From Acinetobacter beijerinckii CIP 110307 (GTDB lineage: Bacteria > Pseudomonadota > Gammaproteobacteria > Pseudomonadales > Moraxellaceae), in assembly GCF_000369005.1 (NCBI RefSeq), contig NZ_KB849765.1, forward strand, positions 1,487,335 to 1,551,334: DNA of 64,000 nt. Direction: 5' to 3'. The notes under the pieces are model-generated. The model was not told the DNA's origin. It ran no database searches and was given only the letters and a program-made list of their open reading frames with translations. Made by a program: the position numbers and the translations under genes. Shown one piece after another: positions 1-10,378 of the stretch (position 1 is the first letter of the stretch; each line of letters begins with the position of its first letter).

Positions 1-157
1 TGGGACAGGTTTGAAGTATCACCAGTGTAACCTAAATTTTTCAGCCGTTGACTAGCACGAATTCTTGATTCTAAATCCAGCATATCCATTTGGGATAGGT
101 TTGACGTATGACTTGTGTAGTTTAATTTTCTTGGCTGTTGGCTAGTAAGAATTGTTG
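1..157. repeat. Tandem 90-bp direct repeat inside the secreted protein gene
   Basis: Positions 1-67 and 91-157 align over their whole length without gaps, with scattered mismatches, giving a 90-bp period (30 codons). Both copies are in the same reading frame of the leftward gene. More copies may lie beyond the window edge. Confidence 0.75.
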
Positions 158-515
158 GTGCTGGCTCTATATTTCTGCTAGAAGTAGAATCAGTGAAACT
201 ATATTGTTGGTTGGTTAGCTTTTTATTTGATGAATAGGATGTTGTATAAAGCGTATTTAAATCTTTAGGGGGTGAAGGTATATAAGTAATTCCTTGATTT
301 GAATTAGTCGTTTTTGTTCCATATTCCCCTGTATGTGGATTAACATTACCAGCAGTTGACCAATTATTATAAAAGTTTCCATCAGGATTTGATCTGTAAT
401 GGGGTTGGACATAGGTTCCATTTTTACGGTAATAACCACTAATTCTTACATCAGCATAGATGTGAGAACTAGCCATTAAAAACAATAAAATAAAAATAGA
501 CTTTTTAAATAACAT
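1..515 (-). CDS. Secreted protein with 30-residue repeats (partial, runs off left edge)
   Basis: This is an open frame read leftward from ATG at 513-515 that stays open to the window edge, so the C-terminus is missing. The first ~21 residues form a signal peptide (MLFKKSIFILLFLMASSHIYA). A Tyr/Asn/Gly-rich segment follows (GYYRKNGTYVQPHYRSNPDG, then NNWSTAGNVNPHTGEYG), a type I recall in many short exported hypothetical proteins. Near the window edge the protein starts a repeat about 30 residues long: one copy begins LNYTSHTSNLSQ and the next LGYTGDTSNLSQ. I do not recognise a function. The 5' leader overlaps a hairpin at 524-548, and the upstream GGGG is a weak ribosome site, so expression may be low or attenuated. 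I am confident it is coding because signal peptide, repeat and frame agree. Confidence 0.7.
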   Translation of the reverse strand, partial: MLFKKSIFILLFLMASSHIYADVRISGYYRKNGTYVQPHYRSNPDGNFYNNWSTAGNVNPHTGEYGTKTTNSNQGITYIPSPPKDLNTLYTTSYSSNKKLTNQQYSFTDSTSSRNIEPAPTILTSQQPRKLNYTSHTSNLSQMDMLDLESRIRASQRLKNLGYTGDTSNLS

Positions 516-522
516 GAAAAAT

Positions 523-550
523 AAAACCCCGCCTAGGCGAGGATTTTTAT
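523..550. terminator. Hairpin terminator, bidirectional
   Basis: A GC-rich stem (CCCCGCC / GGCGAGG, one mismatch) with a two-base loop is flanked by A and T runs on both sides. It lies just beyond the gatB 3' remnant and overlaps the leader of the secreted protein gene. It may be the original gatB terminator. Confidence 0.6.
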
Positions 551-578
551 CTCATAAAAACAATAGATTAGTCAACTA

Positions 579-669
579 TTAACCAATCAATTTCTTCATC
601 AACTCATTCACTTGTGAAGGGGCTGACTTTACCATTAGATGATTTCATCACTTGGCCAAGGAGACTATC
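579..669 (-). pseudogene. Decayed duplicate of the gatB 3' end
   Basis: Read on the minus strand this stretch is a second copy of the last ~28 codons of gatB. The final 36 bases match the real gatB end (2335-2370) with one mismatch, including the LMKKLIG-stop ending. Further upstream, GQVMKSSNGK corresponds to [10 protein letters not shown] in gatB, and one extra base between the two blocks breaks the frame. There is no start codon and nothing upstream of the fragment belongs to gatB, so it cannot be a gene. It lies on the far side of the hydrolase/TetR pair from intact gatB, as expected if that pair arrived with a partial duplication of the gatB end. Confidence 0.85.
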
Positions 670-696
670 CTAGGTTTTTTTGCATTTTAAATTCAC

Positions 697-1563
697 TTAG
701 CTTTTAAGCGAACTTTTTAAAATGCCATTTTCTCCAAATAATTTTTCTCGGTATTCAGCTTCAAGTTGTTCTGTCTGCATATCTAATGGATCGAAATGTT
801 GATCTCTGACATCAAGCATTTCTATAAATGTGCGGGAGAAAATACCTAAACGATTTACACCACCAAATGCCAGATAAAATGCATCTTTCAGTTCTTTGCC
901 TGAAAACTTAACATCCTTACGTTTTAAAATCTGTATCCAATAATCAAAGGTAATTGGCGCAATAAAGCGAGCTACTCGAATCAAAGCAATTCTTCGATTT
1001 CTAACCGTATTACCACCAATCGCTTTCAGCGCATCAAAAGCAACAGATTTATGCTCCAGTTCTTCCAGCGCATGCCATTCCCAAAGATTTCGACTTTCTT
1101 GAGTGGTTTTCTGTTTGATTAATGGATCAGTCAACAGCAAACGAGCAAGTGTAGCAGTGAAATGCTCCATCACTACGGTCGCCGCTAATTGTTCAACTTT
1201 GGGAAGTTTACGAAAATTATCCAATCTTGCTTTGGTTAAGGCTTCGATTTCGACTACTTCGGGGTAATTTGATTGAATCAGATGCTCATTCAGAGATTTA
1301 TGTTCTCGACTATGAAAGGCTTCTTGCGCAATAAAATTACGAATATCTTCGAGTAACTTTTCATCCGTAATTTGATCACGAACATTACGTACGCTCTCGA
1401 TGAAAAACATTTCACCTGGTGGAAACATCGCAGATAAAACGACAAAAAGAGAGGTCACAACAGCATTATCTTCATAGTAAAAAGTAAATTTTTTGTTTTT
1501 GTCTAAAGGAATAATCACATTGCGACGGACGATTTGTTGTAGAGATTGCACTGATATATTCAT
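697..1563 (-). CDS. Ferritin-like metal-dependent hydrolase (PF10118-type)
   Basis: This 288-residue protein matches the family annotated as metal-dependent hydrolase (PF10118), which is predicted to be helical and di-metal. Likely metal ligands are EAFHSREH (residues 81-88), the glutamate of MEHF (133) and WHALEELEH (163-171), a ferritin-like E..H / E..EH spacing. The start ATG follows an AAAGGAAAA ribosome site. It is divergent from a TetR gene 106 bp away, which suggests local repression and response to a hydrophobic or toxic ligand, but the substrate is unknown. A diverged relative lies at 35173-35982. The family call is firm; the enzymatic activity is inferred from the family name only. 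Confidence 0.85.
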   Translation of the reverse strand: MNISVQSLQQIVRRNVIIPLDKNKKFTFYYEDNAVVTSLFVVLSAMFPPGEMFFIESVRNVRDQITDEKLLEDIRNFIAQEAFHSREHKSLNEHLIQSNYPEVVEIEALTKARLDNFRKLPKVEQLAATVVMEHFTATLARLLLTDPLIKQKTTQESRNLWEWHALEELEHKSVAFDALKAIGGNTVRNRRIALIRVARFIAPITFDYWIQILKRKDVKFSGKELKDAFYLAFGGVNRLGIFSRTFIEMLDVRDQHFDPLDMQTEQLEAEYREKLFGENGILKSSLKS

Positions 1564-1580
1564 CTTTTTTCCTTTATAGA

Positions 1581-1605
1581 ATACAATTTGAACAAAATTT
1601 AGTAT
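1581..1605. promoter_or_regulatory. Candidate TetR operator between the divergent genes
   Basis: An imperfect palindrome (ATACAATTT / AAATTTAGTAT) occupies the divergent intergenic region. It shares the core CAATTTG-AAC with the perfect palindrome upstream of the paralogue at 35.0 kb. Assignment to the adjacent TetR protein is inferred. Confidence 0.35.
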
Positions 1606-1669
1606 GTATATAGAATCTATCAGTGAATTTATACGGAAAAAAGACGGATTTAAGGATGGAATTTTTATA

Positions 1670-2290
1670 ATGGTAACTATCAGAAAACCAAAACAAAGTA
1701 GGTCTAAAAATACTTATAAGTCTATAGTTGATGCAGGATTTATATCAGTAAAAAATAATGGATTGGATCACACTACCGTGTTGAAAGTCTGTGAGATTGC
1801 GGGAGTTGGTTCTGGAAGTTTTTATGAATATTTTAAAAACAAAGAAGCCTTGTTTGTAGAGATGCAACAACACTTTATTGCTGAGCTTGCCAAAGTGATT
1901 TACGAGGTCATTCCAACCATTCAGGAAATGGAAATTCCCGAAGCGATTAGATCCATTTTTTTACATATAGGTGAGTTTTTAGCAGCAGATGAGAATAAAT
2001 ATTTTTATTGGTTGAGTGTATCGAGTAAATACAGTACTGAAGCCAGTCACGTAAAAGCAGTCAAGGCGATCAATACATTAGCGATTGAATACGCGGTGAA
2101 ACATCCTGAGGTATTGAGAATAAAAAACCTAAAAATGATGGTTTATATTTTGATCAATTCTAGTGTCGCACTGACGATGAATTTCTTTTCATCTCAAAAT
2201 ATGGGTTTTACTTTTGAAGAATTAATAGATTGTCTGATTGATATTACAATGTCCTACATTGATGATGATCGTAATAAGTTAAAAATATAA
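1670..2290 (+). CDS. TetR/AcrR-family transcriptional regulator
   Basis: The N-terminal helix-turn-helix is typical of TetR proteins: KPKQSRSKNTYKSIVDAGF leads into HTTVLKVCEIAGVGSGSFYE and YFKNKEALF. The remaining ~140 residues are a helical ligand-binding domain with no close match that I can name. An in-frame ATG exists at 1604, but it lacks a ribosome site and would add an unusual N-terminal extension. ATG 1670 follows AAGGATGG and gives a normal length of 206 residues. It is divergent from the hydrolase gene and probably represses it. The gene ends at a strong terminator. Confidence 0.85.
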   Translation: MVTIRKPKQSRSKNTYKSIVDAGFISVKNNGLDHTTVLKVCEIAGVGSGSFYEYFKNKEALFVEMQQHFIAELAKVIYEVIPTIQEMEIPEAIRSIFLHIGEFLAADENKYFYWLSVSSKYSTEASHVKAVKAINTLAIEYAVKHPEVLRIKNLKMMVYILINSSVALTMNFFSSQNMGFTFEELIDCLIDITMSYIDDDRNKLKI

Positions 2291-2320
2291 AAAAACCCGC
2301 TCTAAAGCGGGTTTTCTTTT
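2289..2320. terminator. Rho-independent terminator between tetR and gatB
   Basis: Stem AAAACCCGC / GCGGGTTTT with a six-base loop, followed by a T-rich run. It serves the convergent tetR and gatB genes. Confidence 0.85.
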
Positions 2321-2334
2321 GAAATCAGATCAGT

Positions 2335-3816
2335 TTAACCAATCAATTTCTTCATCAATTCATTCACTTGAGCTGGGTTAGCTTTACCTTTTGCAGCTTT
2401 CATGACTTGACCAACAAGACCGTTAAAGGCTTTTTCTTTACCAGACTTGTACTCTTCAACCATTTTTTCATTGGCTGCAAGTACGTCTTTGATAATTGCT
2501 TCAATCGCACCTGTATCGGTTTCTTGCTTTAAGCCTTTCTCAGCAATAATGTCATCTGCAGATTTTCCTTCTGCTTCCCACATAAAGCCAAATACTTGCT
2601 TCGCAATTTTGCCGTTAATAGTGTTATCGACAATACGTGCGATCATCCCACCCAATTGCTCAGCAGAAACAGGAGAGTCTGCTAAATCTAGGCCTGCTTT
2701 GTTTAAAGCACCTGAGAATTCACCCATCACCCAGTTTGCAGAAACTTTACCTTGCTTCGCACCGCCAGCAGCAGCTACAACAGCCTCGTAGAAGTCTGCC
2801 ATTTCGCGTGACAGCGTCAATACATGTGCATCGTATTCAGTTACACCGAAGTCAGCAATAAAGCGCTCACGACGTGCAGCAGGCAATTCTGGCAGGGCAG
2901 CACGTGCCGCTTCGATCTGCTCATCAGCAATGATCACTGGCAATAAATCTGGATCTGGGAAGTAGCGATAGTCGTTCGCTTCTTCTTTCGAACGCATTGA
3001 GCGAGTTTCCATCTTGTTTGGATCGAACAAACGAGTCTCTTGGTCGATCTTGCCACCATCTTCCAAAATTTCCATTTGGCGTTCAATTTCAACATTGATC
3101 GCTTGCTCGATGAAACGGAATGAGTTGAGGTTTTTCAACTCGCAACGCGTACCGAATGGTTGACCCGGGCGACGCAGTGACACGTTACAGTCGGCACGGA
3201 ATGAACCTTCTGCCATGTTACCGTCAGAAATCCCTAACCAACGCACGAGCGTGTGAATTGATTTAATATATGCAACCGCTTCTTCAACCGAACGCATATC
3301 AGGCTCAGACACGATTTCTAGCAATGGTGTGCCCGCACGGTTTAAGTCGATACCAGACATACCTTCGAATTGGTCATGAATCGATTTACCTGCATCTTCT
3401 TCAAGATGGGCACGAGTCACGCCAATACGCTTTACAGTACCATCTTCAAGCTGGATATCGATATGACCCAAGCCCACAATCGGATTGTCCATCTGGCTGA
3501 TCTGGTAGCCTTTTGGCGAATCTGGGTAGAAGTAGTTCTTACGTGCAAATACAGAGGCTTGGTCGATATACGCGTCAATACCCAAACCGAAGCGAATCGC
3601 AAGATCAACGACTTCTGCATTCAATACAGGCAATACACCCGGCATCGCCAAATCAACAAGGCTGGCTTGCGTATTTGGGTCTTGACCAAATTCAGTTGAT
3701 GAACCAGAGAAGATTTTTGATTGAGTTGCAAGCTGAGTGTGGATCTCAATCCCGATAACGACTTCCCAACCGTCAATCAGCTTTGATGAAGGAGCTAACT
3801 TTTGAGCTTCAGCCAT
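2335..3816 (-). CDS. gatB: Aspartyl/glutamyl-tRNA amidotransferase subunit B
   Basis: GatB activates and transamidates misacylated Glu-tRNA(Gln) or Asp-tRNA(Asn) in the GatCAB complex in the cytoplasm. The 493-residue length fits. Typical GatB segments are present: [14 protein letters not shown] (18-31), [32 protein letters not shown], and [16 protein letters not shown], followed by the C-terminal helical YqeY-like tail ending in MKKLIG. The start overlaps the gatA stop (TAATG), indicating translational coupling. It is the last gene of gatCAB. The last ~28 codons are duplicated in decayed form at 579-669. Confidence 0.97.
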   Translation of the reverse strand: MAEAQKLAPSSKLIDGWEVVIGIEIHTQLATQSKIFSGSSTEFGQDPNTQASLVDLAMPGVLPVLNAEVVDLAIRFGLGIDAYIDQASVFARKNYFYPDSPKGYQISQMDNPIVGLGHIDIQLEDGTVKRIGVTRAHLEEDAGKSIHDQFEGMSGIDLNRAGTPLLEIVSEPDMRSVEEAVAYIKSIHTLVRWLGISDGNMAEGSFRADCNVSLRRPGQPFGTRCELKNLNSFRFIEQAINVEIERQMEILEDGGKIDQETRLFDPNKMETRSMRSKEEANDYRYFPDPDLLPVIIADEQIEAARAALPELPAARRERFIADFGVTEYDAHVLTLSREMADFYEAVVAAAGGAKQGKVSANWVMGEFSGALNKAGLDLADSPVSAEQLGGMIARIVDNTINGKIAKQVFGFMWEAEGKSADDIIAEKGLKQETDTGAIEAIIKDVLAANEKMVEEYKSGKEKAFNGLVGQVMKAAKGKANPAQVNELMKKLIG

Positions 3817-5294
3817 TATGCATTCTCCTCAGCAATTTCCGCACGTTTGGTATGCCAGTCTGTATTTTGTTGATATTGATGCACAATCGAAAGCAATTGC
3901 GATTCTGACCAGTAGTTACCAATCAACTGTAAGCCCACAGGCAAGCTGTCTTTATCGAAACCAACAGGTGCGTTGATCGCAGGTAGACCTGCCAAGTTCA
4001 CAGCAAGGGTGTAGATATCGCCTAAATACATTTCAGTCGGGCTGAGATTCGCACCGATTTTGTACGCTGTCGTTGGTGCAGATGGTGCTGCAATCACATC
4101 GACATTTTCAAATGCTTTCAAGAAATCTTGCTGAATCAAACGACGTACTTTTTGTGCTTTCACATAATATGCATCGTAATAACCCGCAGAAAGGGCATAG
4201 GTCCCGATCAAGATACGACGTTGTACTTCTGCACCAAAACCTTCTGAACGTGAACGTTTATACAAGTCCATCAAATCCACTGGATTTTCACAACGGTAGC
4301 CATAACGAACGCCATCAAAACGTGACAGGTTTGAAGAAGCTTCCGCAGGTGCGATCAAGTAGTAAGTTGGTACATAGGCTTCAGTCATGTTGAGATCAAT
4401 CTCAACCAAGATCGCGCCCATCTCTTCAAGCTTTTTCAATGACTCTTCAACGCGTGCTTTCACATCTGCATCTAAACCTGCGACATTGAAGTATTGCTTT
4501 GGAATACCAATGCGTAGACCTTTCACCGCAGTGCCATTTAGGTTAGCAACATAGTCATCCACTTCTTTGTTGATTGAAGTGGAGTCTTTAGCATCATGAC
4601 CTGCAATCACATTCATCAAGTAAGCACAGTCTTCCGCAGAACGTGCCATTGGACCACCTTGATCCAGTGATGATGCATACGCAATCATACCGAAGCGTGA
4701 TACGCGACCATAAGTCGGTTTTAAGCCTGTTAAGCCACAGAATGAAGCAGGTTGGCGAATAGAACCACCTGTATCAGTACCAGTCGCAATTGGAGCCAAA
4801 TCTGCTGCTACAGCAGCAGCAGAGCCACCTGATGAACCGCCCGGAACATGATCTAATGCCCATGGGTTGCCTGTTGCACCAAAGTAAGAGCTTTCAGAGG
4901 TTGAACCCATAGCGAATTCATCCATGTTCACCTTACCTAAAGTCACAAGACCCGCAGCTTTTGCTTTAGCCACCACAGTCGCATCGTAAGGTGAAATGAA
5001 GTTATCCAACATTTTTGAACCCGCAGTGGTTTTAATTCCTTGGGTACAAAAAATATCTTTATGCGCCAGAGGAATCCCTGCAAGTGCATGTGCATTGCCA
5101 GATTTAAGTGCTGCGTCAGCAGCATCTGCTTCAGCAAGTGCTTGTTCTGCGGTGACCGTCACATAACTTTTTACTTTTGGGTCAATTTGGGCAATACGTT
5201 TTAAATAATGTTCAGTCAATTCACGTGATGAAAATTGGGCTTGTTTTAAGCCTTCAGAGAGTTCACGAATTGATAAGCGATGTAAATCTGTCAT
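3816..5294 (-). CDS. gatA: Aspartyl/glutamyl-tRNA amidotransferase subunit A
   Basis: GatA is the amidase subunit that releases ammonia from glutamine for the GatB reaction. At 492 residues it has the usual length. The amidase-signature Ser-cisSer-Lys triad is visible: the lysine in [14 protein letters not shown], the glycine/serine stretch [16 protein letters not shown], and [16 protein letters not shown]. It starts at ATG 5294 after a short AT-rich gap behind gatC. Its stop overlaps the gatB start by one base, consistent with one polycistronic message. Confidence 0.97.
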   Translation of the reverse strand: MTDLHRLSIRELSEGLKQAQFSSRELTEHYLKRIAQIDPKVKSYVTVTAEQALAEADAADAALKSGNAHALAGIPLAHKDIFCTQGIKTTAGSKMLDNFISPYDATVVAKAKAAGLVTLGKVNMDEFAMGSTSESSYFGATGNPWALDHVPGGSSGGSAAAVAADLAPIATGTDTGGSIRQPASFCGLTGLKPTYGRVSRFGMIAYASSLDQGGPMARSAEDCAYLMNVIAGHDAKDSTSINKEVDDYVANLNGTAVKGLRIGIPKQYFNVAGLDADVKARVEESLKKLEEMGAILVEIDLNMTEAYVPTYYLIAPAEASSNLSRFDGVRYGYRCENPVDLMDLYKRSRSEGFGAEVQRRILIGTYALSAGYYDAYYVKAQKVRRLIQQDFLKAFENVDVIAAPSAPTTAYKIGANLSPTEMYLGDIYTLAVNLAGLPAINAPVGFDKDSLPVGLQLIGNYWSESQLLSIVHQYQQNTDWHTKRAEIAEENA

Positions 5295-5347
5295 ATGAAA
5301 AATTTCTTTACATTCTAAATATAAATTATTGACGAATTGAATATAAA

Positions 5348-5665
5348 TTATTCAATTACACGAGGTACAAGGTATAGACCTGCTTCTGTAGCTGGTGCTA
5401 TCGCTTGATATTCATCACGATGATTGGTTTCGCTAACAACATCTACGCGTAAAGGCTGAGGATTATCAAATGGGCTTTTTAAAGGCTCAACATCATCTGT
5501 ATTAATGCCTTTTAAGCTTTCCATCATGCCAAGGATTTTATTTAAACTTTCAGCATATTCAGTAGATTGCGTATCGTTTAACGACAAACGAGCAAGGTGT
5601 GCAATCGCTGAGACGGTCTGTGCATTTAAGTCCGTTGTCTGCTGAGCATCTGATGATGTAGACAT
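5348..5665 (-). CDS. gatC: Aspartyl/glutamyl-tRNA amidotransferase subunit C
   Basis: GatC is the small subunit that stabilises GatA-GatB. The chosen ATG (5663-5665, MSTSSDAQQ) has AGGT six bases upstream and gives 105 residues. An in-frame start 33 bases further upstream is possible but lacks support. Family features include [12 protein letters not shown] near the start, the central [20 protein letters not shown], and the end [15 protein letters not shown]. It is first in gatCAB, divergent from mreB. Confidence 0.95.
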   Translation of the reverse strand: MSTSSDAQQTTDLNAQTVSAIAHLARLSLNDTQSTEYAESLNKILGMMESLKGINTDDVEPLKSPFDNPQPLRVDVVSETNHRDEYQAIAPATEAGLYLVPRVIE

Positions 5666-5753
5666 AACATTACCTAATTCAGTATCAAAAAATTGCAAAA
5701 TATCGTGCGTTATAATAAGCGATTGACTTGTTCAAAGCATCACATTTCGTTAA

Positions 5754-6839
<1,086 letters not shown>

Positions 6840-6856
6840 TTCATAAGGACTAGGCG

Positions 6857-7714
6857 GTGCAACCGAATCTTTTTTCAAGACAACCGCCATCTTTTCGCTC
6901 ATTTATCATTGCGGTCATTACATGTTTGGTTGTGCTTTTCTTTGATTGGCGCATGCCTTATGTAATTCAGCCAGCAAGGGATGTCTTATATGCGGCGTAT
7001 AATCCAATTTATGCGCTAGCGAGCTATCCTGTACTTTCGCGAGAATGGCTAAACCAACAAACCAAATCTGAAGCTCAATTGCGTCGTGAAAACACGGCAA
7101 TGCAGGCTGAACTCCTCCAAGCACAAGTCCGTCTACAAAAACTTTCAGAGCTTTCTGCAGAAAATAACCGTTTACGTGGTCTTTTGGATACGCCGTTAAT
7201 TATTGATGGTCGTATGCAAATTGCTGAGGTGATTGGTACAGATGCAGATCCCTTACGCCATATTATTATTATCAACCGTGGTTCAGTTGATCATTTAAAA
7301 ATTGGACAAACTGTTTTAGATGATAAAGGAATTATGGGGCAGTTGATTAACGTCTACCCGCATAGTTCTCGTATTATGCTACTTTCCGATAAAGAACATT
7401 CATTGTCCGTACGTTTAGAGCGTACAGGAATGCGTGCAATCATTTCTGGAACAGGTGATTTAGGTCAGCTTAAAATGGAATATGTACCAACTAGTGCTGA
7501 TATTAAGGTTGGGGATAAAGTGTTTAGCTCTGGCTTGGGTGAGCATTTTCCAGCAGGTTATTTGGTGGGTACTGTATCTAAAGTCAGTCGACACACATCA
7601 GGTGAGTTTGCTGAAATCAGTGTTAAACCAGCTGCACAATTGGCAAGTGGTCATCATGTGGTTGTCCTCTTCTCAGAATCTTTAGCGCAGGAGCAACCAT
7701 ATGCCGATCGCTAA
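6857..7714 (+). CDS. mreC: Rod-shape-determining protein MreC
   Basis: MreC is a bitopic inner-membrane protein that links MreB to the periplasmic elongation machinery. A single membrane helix (about residues 14-30) is followed by a coiled coil (about 67-105) and the periplasmic beta domain with IIINRGSVDHLKIGQTVLDD and SSRIMLLSDKEHSLSV. It starts at GTG 6857 with AAGGA upstream. Its 3' end overlaps mreD by 14 bases. Confidence 0.95.
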   Translation: MQPNLFSRQPPSFRSFIIAVITCLVVLFFDWRMPYVIQPARDVLYAAYNPIYALASYPVLSREWLNQQTKSEAQLRRENTAMQAELLQAQVRLQKLSELSAENNRLRGLLDTPLIIDGRMQIAEVIGTDADPLRHIIIINRGSVDHLKIGQTVLDDKGIMGQLINVYPHSSRIMLLSDKEHSLSVRLERTGMRAIISGTGDLGQLKMEYVPTSADIKVGDKVFSSGLGEHFPAGYLVGTVSKVSRHTSGEFAEISVKPAAQLASGHHVVVLFSESLAQEQPYADR

Positions 7715-8192
7715 GTTAAATTTTGAGAAACGTAAAGATCCATTATGGATGATTATTATTTCAATCGTCATTGGGTCGGTTTTACTTATATATCCAATGT
7801 CGTATGAAGCTGCTGGTTGGCGGCCAGCAATCATGCTAATGATCATGTTGTTTTGGATATTGTATCAACCTGTTTGGTGTGGTGTCTGGTTTGCCTTTGC
7901 GATGGGTATTTTTACCGATTTATTATTGGATGCACCTTTAGGTCTAAATGCACTCAGTTTTGTGTTAATTACCTTTGCAACCCGATATTTTATTCGCGAA
8001 CGTCGTATTTTGACTTTTGGAAATTCATGGGTCATCGCAACACTTGCTGTAATTGCACATATTACGTTTCTGTGGATTAGCCAAACAATTTCCGGAACGC
8101 ACTTTACCATTGCAAGACACTGGCAACCCTTGGGTACAAGTATTTTAGCTTGGCCAGTACTCTATTATTGTTTGCATAAATGGCGGATATAA
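7701..8192 (+). CDS. mreD: Rod-shape-determining protein MreD
   Basis: This 163-residue integral membrane protein has about five hydrophobic helices. It contains the characteristic MreD segment GIFTDLLLDAPLGLNALSF and a short cytoplasmic C-terminus. It begins inside the end of mreC and overlaps the next gene by 13 bases, so the three are translationally coupled. MreD is part of the cell elongation complex with MreB and MreC. Confidence 0.93.
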   Translation: MPIAKLNFEKRKDPLWMIIISIVIGSVLLIYPMSYEAAGWRPAIMLMIMLFWILYQPVWCGVWFAFAMGIFTDLLLDAPLGLNALSFVLITFATRYFIRERRILTFGNSWVIATLAVIAHITFLWISQTISGTHFTIARHWQPLGTSILAWPVLYYCLHKWRI

Positions 8193-8740
8193 TTCTTGCT
8201 TCAAGCTCACCACGTCGGCAGGAGCTATTGACACAACTGGGGTTGGATTTCGATATCTTTAGTCCAAATGTGGATGAGACTGTACAAGAAAATGAAAGCG
8301 TTACGGATTATGTTGAGCGGCTTGCTCGTCATAAAGCGCGAGTCGTTTTAAGCCAGTTTCCAAGTGCGATTGTGATCGCCGCAGATACCAGCTTAAGTGT
8401 GAATGGCAAAATTATTGGTAAACCAACATCAAAGCAACATGCTTTTGAGATTTGGTCGCAGCTTTCTGGGCAATGGCATGATGTCTATTCAGGAGTATGT
8501 GTTGCTACATCGGCACAAGTATTGAGTCAAGTGGTACGAACACAAGTTGAATTTCAACAGCTTAATCAGGTCGAGATGGAAAAATATTGGGCAACAGGTG
8601 AACCAATTGGGAAAGCTGGTGCATATGCAATACAAGGAATTGCTGCTCAATATATTCCTCAAATTAAAGGAAGTTACAGCAACGTTGTTGGCTTACCTTT
8701 ACATGAGATTGTACAGTTATTAGCAAGCGTTAAAGTTTGA
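8180..8740 (+). CDS. maf: Maf-type nucleoside triphosphate pyrophosphatase
   Basis: The Maf/HAM1 superfamily signature LASSSPRRQELL opens the protein. The catalytic aspartate region IVIAADTSLSV and the C-terminal GKAGAYAIQGIAAQYI plus GSYSNVVGLPLHEI are also present. It hydrolyses non-canonical or pyrimidine NTPs to NMPs; the related YhdE of E. coli acts on dTTP/UTP. Length 186 is slightly short but complete. Position after mreBCD and before rng matches the E. coli order, which supports the YhdE-type assignment. Confidence 0.93.
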   Translation: MADIILASSSPRRQELLTQLGLDFDIFSPNVDETVQENESVTDYVERLARHKARVVLSQFPSAIVIAADTSLSVNGKIIGKPTSKQHAFEIWSQLSGQWHDVYSGVCVATSAQVLSQVVRTQVEFQQLNQVEMEKYWATGEPIGKAGAYAIQGIAAQYIPQIKGSYSNVVGLPLHEIVQLLASVKV

Positions 8741-8789
8741 AATAAACACTTTCGGATATAAGAATTTTTATAAAAGTTTTGAGTTGATT

Positions 8790-10244
8790 ATGGCAGAAGA
8801 ATTACTAATCAATGTCACACCGATGGAATGTCGTGTCGCATTGATTGAAAATGGTACGGTCAATGAATTATTTGTTGAACGCACTGTAAAGCGTGGTTTG
8901 GTGGGTAATATTTATAAAGGAAAAGTTGTGCGTGTACTGCCAGGTATGCAAGCTGCTTTTGTTGATATTGGTTTGTCTCGAACCGCATTTTTACATATTA
9001 ATGATATGGTATGGCCACGTTCGCAGCCAACCCCAAATGTTTTTGAACTGCTCCATCCTGGACAAATGCTCACAGTGCAAGTGATGAAAGATATGTTGGG
9101 TACTAAGGGTGCTCGCTTAAGTACAGATCTTTCCATTCCATCGCGTTATCTTGTGTTGATGCCTTATGGTAATCATATCGGCGTATCTCAGCGCATAGAG
9201 TCCGAAGAAGAGCGGGATCGGCTGCGTGGAATTATTGAACATATCCAAGCTGAGCATAACTTACCGGGTAGTGTGATTGTCCGCACCGCAGCAGAAGGGG
9301 TGGATGAAGCAGCTATTGTTCAAGATATGTGTTACTTGAGCAAACTTTGGGAGTTTATTCAACGCAAGCAGAAAGAAGTGGCAACTGCTGAACTGATTTT
9401 TGAAGAATTACCGCTACCACAACGGATTGTTCGTGATTTAGCTAGTGATGAAACCGCAAAAATCTATGTCGATTCGCGTGAAATTCATGCCAAATTGAAT
9501 GATTTCGTGCTTGAGTTTGTACCTACAATTCAAAATCGCTTAATTCATTATCCGGGTGAGAAGCCACTATTTGATTTGTACAATGTCGAAGAAGATATCC
9601 AAAAAGCATTGCAAACGCGTGTAGCGTTGAAATCTGGCGGCTATTTGATGCTTGATCAGACAGAAGCCATGACCACAATTGATGTGAATACAGGGTCTTA
9701 TGTCGGCGGTCGAAGTTTAGAAGACACTGTTTTTAAAACCAATATGGAAGCTACTCAAGTGATTGCACGACAACTTCGTCTACGCAATTTGGGTGGTATT
9801 ATCATTATTGATTTTATTGACATGCAAGAGGCAGAGCATCGTGAAGAGGTGATGCGTCAGTTTGAAAAAATGCTCGAACGCGATCATGCAAAAACTAAGA
9901 TTACTCAAGTTTCTGAGCTGGGTTTAGTGGAAATGACGCGTAAGCGTACGCGAGAATCTTTGGAACATTTGCTTTGTGAGTCGTGCCCAACCTGCCAAGG
10001 TCGTGGATATGTGAAAACAGCAGAGACAGTGTGTTACGAAATATTTCGAGAGATCATGCGATATGCTCGTGCATTTGATTCCAAGGGTGGCTTTACTGTC
10101 GTTGCTCATCCCGCAGTGATTGATCGACTATTAACAGCAGAAGCCCCAGCCGTGGCTGATTTAGAACATTTTGTGAACCGCGTCATAAAATTCCAAGTGG
10201 AAAATTTATATACGCAAGAGCAATACGATATCATTTTAAGCTAA
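8790..10244 (+). CDS. rng: Ribonuclease G
   Basis: RNase G is a single-strand endoribonuclease for 16S rRNA 5' maturation and mRNA turnover. An S1 RNA-binding domain (GNIYKGKVVRVLPGMQAAFV) is followed by the catalytic RNase E/G core with MTTIDVNTGSYVG and IIIIDFIDMQEAEHR. The zinc-link cysteines are in CESCPTCQGRG. Length 484 fits RNase G rather than the much longer RNase E. ATG 8790 was chosen over an in-frame TTG two codons upstream because the N-terminus MAEELLIN is typical. Confidence 0.96.
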   Translation: MAEELLINVTPMECRVALIENGTVNELFVERTVKRGLVGNIYKGKVVRVLPGMQAAFVDIGLSRTAFLHINDMVWPRSQPTPNVFELLHPGQMLTVQVMKDMLGTKGARLSTDLSIPSRYLVLMPYGNHIGVSQRIESEEERDRLRGIIEHIQAEHNLPGSVIVRTAAEGVDEAAIVQDMCYLSKLWEFIQRKQKEVATAELIFEELPLPQRIVRDLASDETAKIYVDSREIHAKLNDFVLEFVPTIQNRLIHYPGEKPLFDLYNVEEDIQKALQTRVALKSGGYLMLDQTEAMTTIDVNTGSYVGGRSLEDTVFKTNMEATQVIARQLRLRNLGGIIIIDFIDMQEAEHREEVMRQFEKMLERDHAKTKITQVSELGLVEMTRKRTRESLEHLLCESCPTCQGRGYVKTAETVCYEIFREIMRYARAFDSKGGFTVVAHPAVIDRLLTAEAPAVADLEHFVNRVIKFQVENLYTQEQYDIILS

Positions 10245-10290
10245 AGTTGTAACAAGATTTCGCTTAATCCTTGTTACAACTGAAATTTTA
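10245..10290 (+). terminator. Long-stem hairpin after rng
   Basis: A perfect 12-bp stem (AGTTGTAACAAG / CTTGTTACAACT) with a 13-base loop is followed by AAATTTTACTTT. It is the likely end of the mreBCD-maf-rng transcript. Confidence 0.75.
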
Positions 10291-10378
10291 CTTTCTATCA
10301 CGAATTTTAAATACTAGAACTATAAAATTAGCCATAGATACTTTCGGGTGTCTTAGCAAATATAAGAGGTCTATAATT

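Noticed and set aside
257..439. 60-residue ORF on the minus strand
   Set aside because: It is a shifted frame of the secreted protein gene, which has a signal peptide and repeats; not a gene of its own.
1604..1669. 22-codon N-terminal extension of the TetR gene
   Set aside because: No ribosome site before ATG 1604, and the extension does not look like a TetR N-terminus; ATG 1670 is better.
2447..3758. Several plus-strand ORFs inside gatB
   Set aside because: They are antisense shadows of a strongly conserved gene, with biased amino-acid content and no start signals.
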